This document shows positions 59,470-64,000 of a stretch of 64,000 bases of DNA, in pieces. The stretch is from Gnetum montanum. Lineage: Eukaryota; Streptophyta; Gnetopsida; Gnetales; Gnetaceae. A program made the position numbers and the translations under genes. The notes under the pieces were generated by a model, which saw nothing but the letters and a program-made list of their open reading frames with translations, ran no database searches and was not told where the DNA came from. Numbering within the stretch: position 1 is the stretch's first letter; each line of letters starts with the position of its first letter. The stretch covers positions 180,381 through 244,380 of the forward strand of contig MNCI01003443.1 in assembly GCA_015680685.1 (NCBI GenBank), written 5' to 3'.

Positions 59470-60450
59470 AATAATAACCATCATAAGTTATATCAAAAAT
59501 GTTTAATCATTATTGTGGATACTATAACATATGATATAAAATTGTGTTCACTAGGATTGGAACACTATGATGGTGGGAGAATACAACTAGAAACTTTTAG
59601 AAGTAAAAACTATAAAAAATGATGTCATAGCATATCATACTTGGGAAACAATTTGATAATGTTAGCTTTTTTTTCATAATTTCTCCATCATTTGGTTTTT
59701 TGATAATGTAGAAATCACACTTAAAATAATATCATTTCCTTCATTAGAGACTTATCCAACAGAGATGAGAGGATTGGAAAGATTAAGAACATAATACACA
59801 TTTGAAATAGTGAATTTTTATCCATTTTTTAATTTAACTACACAATCTTCTATTTCTTCTATGAATAAGTATTTTCCATCTCCAATTTTGATGTTAACAA
59901 GACTGTTGTTTGTTTTGTAATTTAGAAGATAATTTTTGTAGGGGGTCTTGTGAATAGAGCATCCATTATCTATAATCCAATAATCTTACCTTATTTATTT
60001 AATTGAATTAAAAGCTACATAATTATCTAGCTCTTCTTCTTAAGTATCCTTTTATGATAATGAGAAAGCATCTTGTTCTTTTTGTGAAGCTTGTCCATGT
60101 ATTATTTCAAAACCAATTCTGATCTAGCATTAATTGCTGGTATGACCTTTTCTTTTATACAAGTTACACTATGATACTGAGTCTATTCCATCTAACTCAT
60201 TCTTTTCCTCTTGTATTTTAACCATGATTTTTTTAGAGTTTGTTTCTTAATTTCTATTTTGATAATTAAATCTTCTTCTTCCTTTGAATCTGCCTTTCCT
60301 ACCTCTTTCTCTTTGGTTAGTTATGTAGGCTTGATCATCTTCATTAGATTTTTTATTATTCTTTATTTTTAGGGTTTTGATTGGAGCAACAAATTCATTA
60401 ATATTAAGCATGTTAAAGTCCTTTGAAAGAGTAATCTTTTTCATTATGTT
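59470..60450 (-). pseudogene. Ty1/copia gag C-terminus and protease (element F), degraded
   Basis: The gag tail is basic and Arg/Gly-rich (DDQAYITNQRERGRKGRFKG, 60,260-60,340), typical of the stretch before the CCHC knuckle. The protease begins WIIDNGCSIHKTP (59,942-59,980), the copia active-site block, with DNG where DSG is usual. It continues KIGDGKYLF and ISNVYYVLNLSNPLISVG (59,740-59,800). Beyond about 59,470 the copia frame stops and chromovirus sequence begins. Confidence 0.8.
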
Positions 60451-60932
60451 CCAAATTATAGAGCTTATTACTCCAATATTGCAATATATATTGAACTAGA
60501 ATTTTCACTACATGTATTCACCTATTCTATATTTCTACTAAATATGGAATTAGTAAAAAAATGTTGAAAAATGAGTAAGATATGATTGAAATAGTAAATA
60601 ATCCTAATTCTAACTGTTCAACTTCCAAGATTGAGTAAATAAATATGAATGTTGATGAATTGATGATGAAATAGTTGAATTATTTTTGAAATCATCTTAA
60701 TGATTCTATGATAAAAATTTCCAAGAGCTTCCTTGGATATATATATGTAAGAAGTATGGAAAAGTTTACTAAAAATAATAAAATATAACCCCAATGACAA
60801 AAAAACATTAAAAATTAAATATATATGGATTGGGGCCAAAATAACATTACATCTATCAATTAATATTAAAATTTTCTATATTTTATTAAAATAAACAACT
60901 GTTGTAAAATAAAAATAAAAAACTATTCTCTT
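60451..60932. other. AT-rich flank between copia gag and element D
   Basis: No recognised feature. It could be the N-terminal half of copia gag, but no motif is readable. Confidence 0.4.
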
Positions 60933-61792
60933 TGATGAGTGAAGAGGTACCCCTACACTCAACCATATGAATACGAGCATAGCATGTGTGATCTAGTTGA
61001 AATTCGTATACTAAGTGCCTACACGCCTCATGGAACACTTACGGTTAATTATTCATTATCTTCCCAGACTTACTTGTATTTGTCATGGTGTATGGTTAAG
61101 TAAGTCTGAGGTATATGATTTTTTATAGCTTTTCTGTTTTATCTCCTATGCTAGTGAAGTGAAGGGCTAAAGAGACTAATTGACTAACTTTAACTAACTA
61201 ACTAAGTCTGAATTAACCTAGCATCAACATCCATTCCCACTTACTATTCACACCTTGAACCAATGCAACCTTGGTTACCAAATCCTAATCGTTTCTGGGA
61301 TCACCAAGCGTAACGCACATGCTCAAAGCGGTCATACTGAGGTACTTAACTAGGAGAGAAGGGTTGAGAGAGATTTAATGAACTAAGAAAGCGATTAAAT
61401 GATAAACAATAAATAACAATAAATAAAATCCTATTTAGCCTATTCCATGCACTACAAGGTTTATCCAAGAAGTTCATCTTTATTGCCATACACAAATATG
61501 TGTTCAGGTATAGTATTTGCTCGAATAAAGATCCGTTCACTTTGGAGTTCCTACTATGGGCACATGGAAAATATTCTGTCTCTGGAGGGATCAAACTGCT
61601 AGAGTTTTGCTACGGTCTAAGCCTAGGATGAGAAACAAGGGAGAGCCGCCTCTTATTTATAGATTTGACGGTGGATCACAATATCGCGTATGCGATATTA
61701 TAGGGGAAGACGCGATATTTCATATGCGATATCGTGGGGGATGCGATATTGCGACAGACACAATATTGCGTACATGATATCATAGCCCATCA
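60933..61792 (-). repeat. Element D 3' LTR
   Basis: The 860-bp LTR runs TGATGGGCTATG ... CTTCACTCATCA on the minus strand, followed by the polypurine tract CATGGGGGTA at 61,793-61,802. The TATA box (minus CTATAAATAAGAGG) is near 61,655. U3 carries inverted GCGATAT repeats (61,680-61,785). CpG-containing motifs are better preserved here than in C. Confidence 0.85.
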
Positions 61793-61979
61793 TACCCCCA
61801 TGACTAAATAAAAAATTTTCCTCGAGTTCCTTACAAAATATTGGGAAGGTATGGGATTATTAACTGAATGGAACTAATGGGATGATATGTGAATGGATCA
61901 TCATTACAAGACAGGACAAAACTGGTGTTCATGACAACAAGAGTAAACACCTTATACATTTGACATCAGGCCTCATTTG

Positions 61980-62340
61980 GTAGCTGAGAAAGAGAGAGAG
62001 AGAGAAAGAAATTTTGCTGTTGTCAATGCCAAGATTATGCCTTTCGTTGTCCATCCATAAGTGTGCCATTGATCTTTCTCCTTGCATAGCTTCTTCAGCA
62101 CTGCTCCATTCCAAGTGTCCTCTCCAGATCCAATCCATTGTTGCATGATTTCCATCTGCACACACAACATAGTCTTAATATTAGTAAGGGTAAATGAATT
62201 TCAATGCAGTTGATACCTTGCTTTGGTGAAAGGTCCATTGGCTGAGTTGTGGTATGGCTGATACGAATCTGGAGATATAATAGTGGTGACTACTGAAGGT
62301 GTAGGGGTTAAGAAAAAATTGAAAAAATTCGTGTCTAGAC
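61980..62340 (-). pseudogene. Candidate two-exon coding remnant in element D
   Basis: On the minus strand a clean 3' splice site TGTGTGCAG precedes an open exon (62,155 downward). It can be read DGNHATMDWIWRGHLEW in frame from an upstream exon ending TTQPMDLSPKQ, with a donor GGTATC at about 62,216. The inferred intron is about 61 bp. I do not recognise the product. It sits where element C carries its accessory coiled-coil ORF, so it may be the shortened counterpart, but the sequences are not clearly alike. Confidence 0.35.
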
Positions 62341-63420
62341 CCCCATGACTAAGAGTGAACCTTCGATAGCGATAGAATGGAGAAAGAAAAGGAATAATGA
62401 AGATGGAGAAAAAGAGAACTATAACGTTGGTGAAGTGGATGTCAAGATGGAAATAAAAAAAATAACATGGATTGAAAAAAAGTTAGGGGAAAGAATTTAA
62501 CTGATGAACCAAATAGAAATGTTAGTGGGTCCTCCCCAAAGCAGGCTCATGCCCTTAATTCCCTAACAAACCCACATTCAAAGAGTCCGTAGGCTCTGGG
62601 AATGTCATTTGGAACAAGAGTTAAAGTCTTAACAACAAGAATTTACCAAAAAGAAAACAATGCATCCACCAAGATATACACTAATGATACAACCGGCAAT
62701 GAGGTGAACAATGGAGAGAAGGGTGGAGAGAAGAGAATGGAATGGAATCCCAAGAACAAGGTGGTGTACAGCCCCTTGTGGATTTCATGATTAATGTGAC
62801 TTAGTAAATCCCATTCCAAGTTTAGCCTCAAACAAACCACATGCAGTGACTTTGCATTAATGCATTTAGCCAATCCATCCACTTGAAGTAATAAGAATGC
62901 CTTCATCCAAGAGCCACCACCATTCCGACGAAACAAGGAGAAGAGAACGGGAAGCGAGAAGGGCCTTAGTTAGAGGGAACCTTTTATTTTAGTTCCATAA
63001 TCAGTGCTTGTAGCCCAAATAATTATTTCGTCTAAGGGGTGTGCTTTGAATTCTCACTTTCTCTTTTTTTTCTTGTTTTATGTGTTTATGCATGAGAACT
63101 ACACCATGCAAAGACTTTGTTATTTTTATTAGCTCAGCTTCCCGATGATTGGGTAATGTCAAAATGATAAGAAAAATCAAGAAGAAAAACATCCAAGCAG
63201 CCAAGAGAATGGCCAACACAAATGCATCAAGTTCCCTTAAAGTCACACCCTTTTCAATCCTTGAGTCCTTCCTTAGTTTGAGAAATGCTTAGTCACTGAT
63301 TCGTTAGAGTTCTTATTAGAAGGGGACTGTACATTTCCAAGCCGAGAGAGACCATAGAAATTTGTGGATGTATGGATGAAGTGAACTCATTGCTTGCTAT
63401 ATCAAAAGAACCATACCTTA
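62341..63420 (-). repeat. Element D post-integrase spacer
   Basis: Contains the family blocks GTGGGTCCTCCCC...GGCTCATGCCC (62,528) and AGGAGAAGAGAACGGGAAGCG (62,936, in two halves), alignable with 35,342 and 35,755 of element C. No supported gene. Confidence 0.7.
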
Positions 63421-63539
63421 GTATCAACATCATAATTTAAAGGTAAAAACCAAACATTAGCAATCAATATAAAAATAGTTCATACCATTATTACGAACAC
63501 TTATTTGGTGACAAACTTACAAGGTGGATAACATACACA

Positions 63540-63770
63540 CACACAAAAACAAAAAAAAAAATGAAAAAGTATAACGATGTTGTAAAAAAAATTAGAAAAG
63601 TTAAAGAAATTTGTAAAAAAAAATATGTAAAACAAAAATGTGTAAAACAAAAATGTGTAAAAAAAATGTGTAAAACAAAAATGAGTAAAAAAAATGTGTA
63701 AAACAAAAACATGTAAAAAAAATTTGTAAAACAAAAATGTGTAAAAAAATGTGTAAAATAGAAAAAAAAA
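63540..63770 (-). repeat. A-rich minisatellite, element D
   Basis: About 12-14 irregular units of TGTAAAACAAAAA and AAAATGTGTAA run head to tail. The apparent F/Y-rich ORFs on the opposite strand are by-products of this repeat. The remainder to 64,000 is family spacer leading toward the off-window integrase. Confidence 0.85.
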
Positions 63771-64000
63771 GGACTCAGGCCCCCAAATGATTAGCATAGG
63801 TGGCCATCTCCCCCATGACTGAATGGAAAGGAAGAGATCCAAAATAATGAACGTCTATTTGAATTTTCTAGAAGTGTCCACCTTCTCCCAATTCATGTTT
63901 TCAGGTTAAGGGGTGGAAGTTGGTGACTCTCATATTCCAATGTGTCTATGCTTTCGTTGTTGGCATGAGTTATTTCCCCAATTCATTCCACACATGCTGG

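Noticed and set aside
63491-63842. Phe/Tyr-rich ORFs resembling membrane proteins
   Set aside because: They are translations of the A-rich minisatellite on the opposite strand, not genes.
1-64000. CRISPR array, bacterial operon or ribosome-binding sites
   Set aside because: Introns, LTR elements and base composition show this is plant nuclear DNA; the repeats are not evenly spaced with unique spacers.

Overview
The window is nuclear DNA from a land plant with a large, repeat-rich genome, most likely a seed plant. I find no intact host gene. Almost everything is decayed, nested transposable elements: Ty3/gypsy retrotransposons of the Tat, Athila-like and chromovirus lineages, a Ty1/copia remnant, and two Helitrons. 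Tat and Athila lineages are known from seed plants. The low GC, great age and lack of genes would suit a gymnosperm, but the sequence does not prove that. Most broken codons look like C-to-T or G-to-A changes (CAG to TAG, TGG to TAG or TGA, CGA to TGA), as expected of long-methylated elements.

Layout. 1-19,837: one or two Tat-lineage elements on the minus strand. The 5' LTR is at about 17,908-19,837, gag at 15.9-17.7 kb, protease at 14.7-15.55 kb, and RT, two RNase H domains and integrase at 1.24-4.62 kb. Between protease and RT lies a large plus-strand, intron-containing accessory gene (7.1-14.0 kb). It is interrupted by a GC-richer, organelle-like insert (10,060-13,306) bounded by a 246-bp direct repeat that looks perfect. 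19,850-27,794: element B, Athila-like, minus strand, cut on its left by the Tat LTR. 27,795-28,960: tail of a plus-strand relative (G) with its polypurine tract and 3' LTR.

28,961-30,518 plus 43,907-about 44,560: Helitron 1 on the minus strand. Element C (30,519-43,906) splits it. C is an essentially complete Athila-like retrotransposon with two LTRs, primer-binding site, polypurine tract and the 5-bp target duplication CATGT. The Helitron reading frame resumes across C. 45,721-51,087: Helitron 2 on the plus strand, with a DUF6570-like region, HUH/Y2 Rep nuclease and PIF1-type helicase, and at least four apparent introns. A long near-perfect hairpin (51,403-51,600) follows it. 55.4-59.4 kb: chromovirus pol and gag on the minus strand (E), apparently inside a copia element (F; gag-protease at 59.7-60.45 kb, possible integrase at 52.4-52.65 kb). 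60,933-64,000: left part of a third Athila-like element (D), running off the window.

By cross-cutting, A interrupts B, B lies in G, and G and C both lie in Helitron 1. Three single N bases mark assembly joins; two are flanked by 44-45 bp duplicated contig ends. The features most worth study are the large accessory coiled-coil ORFs carried by the retrotransposons, the head-to-head intron-bearing Helitrons, and the organelle-like insert with its long flanking repeat.
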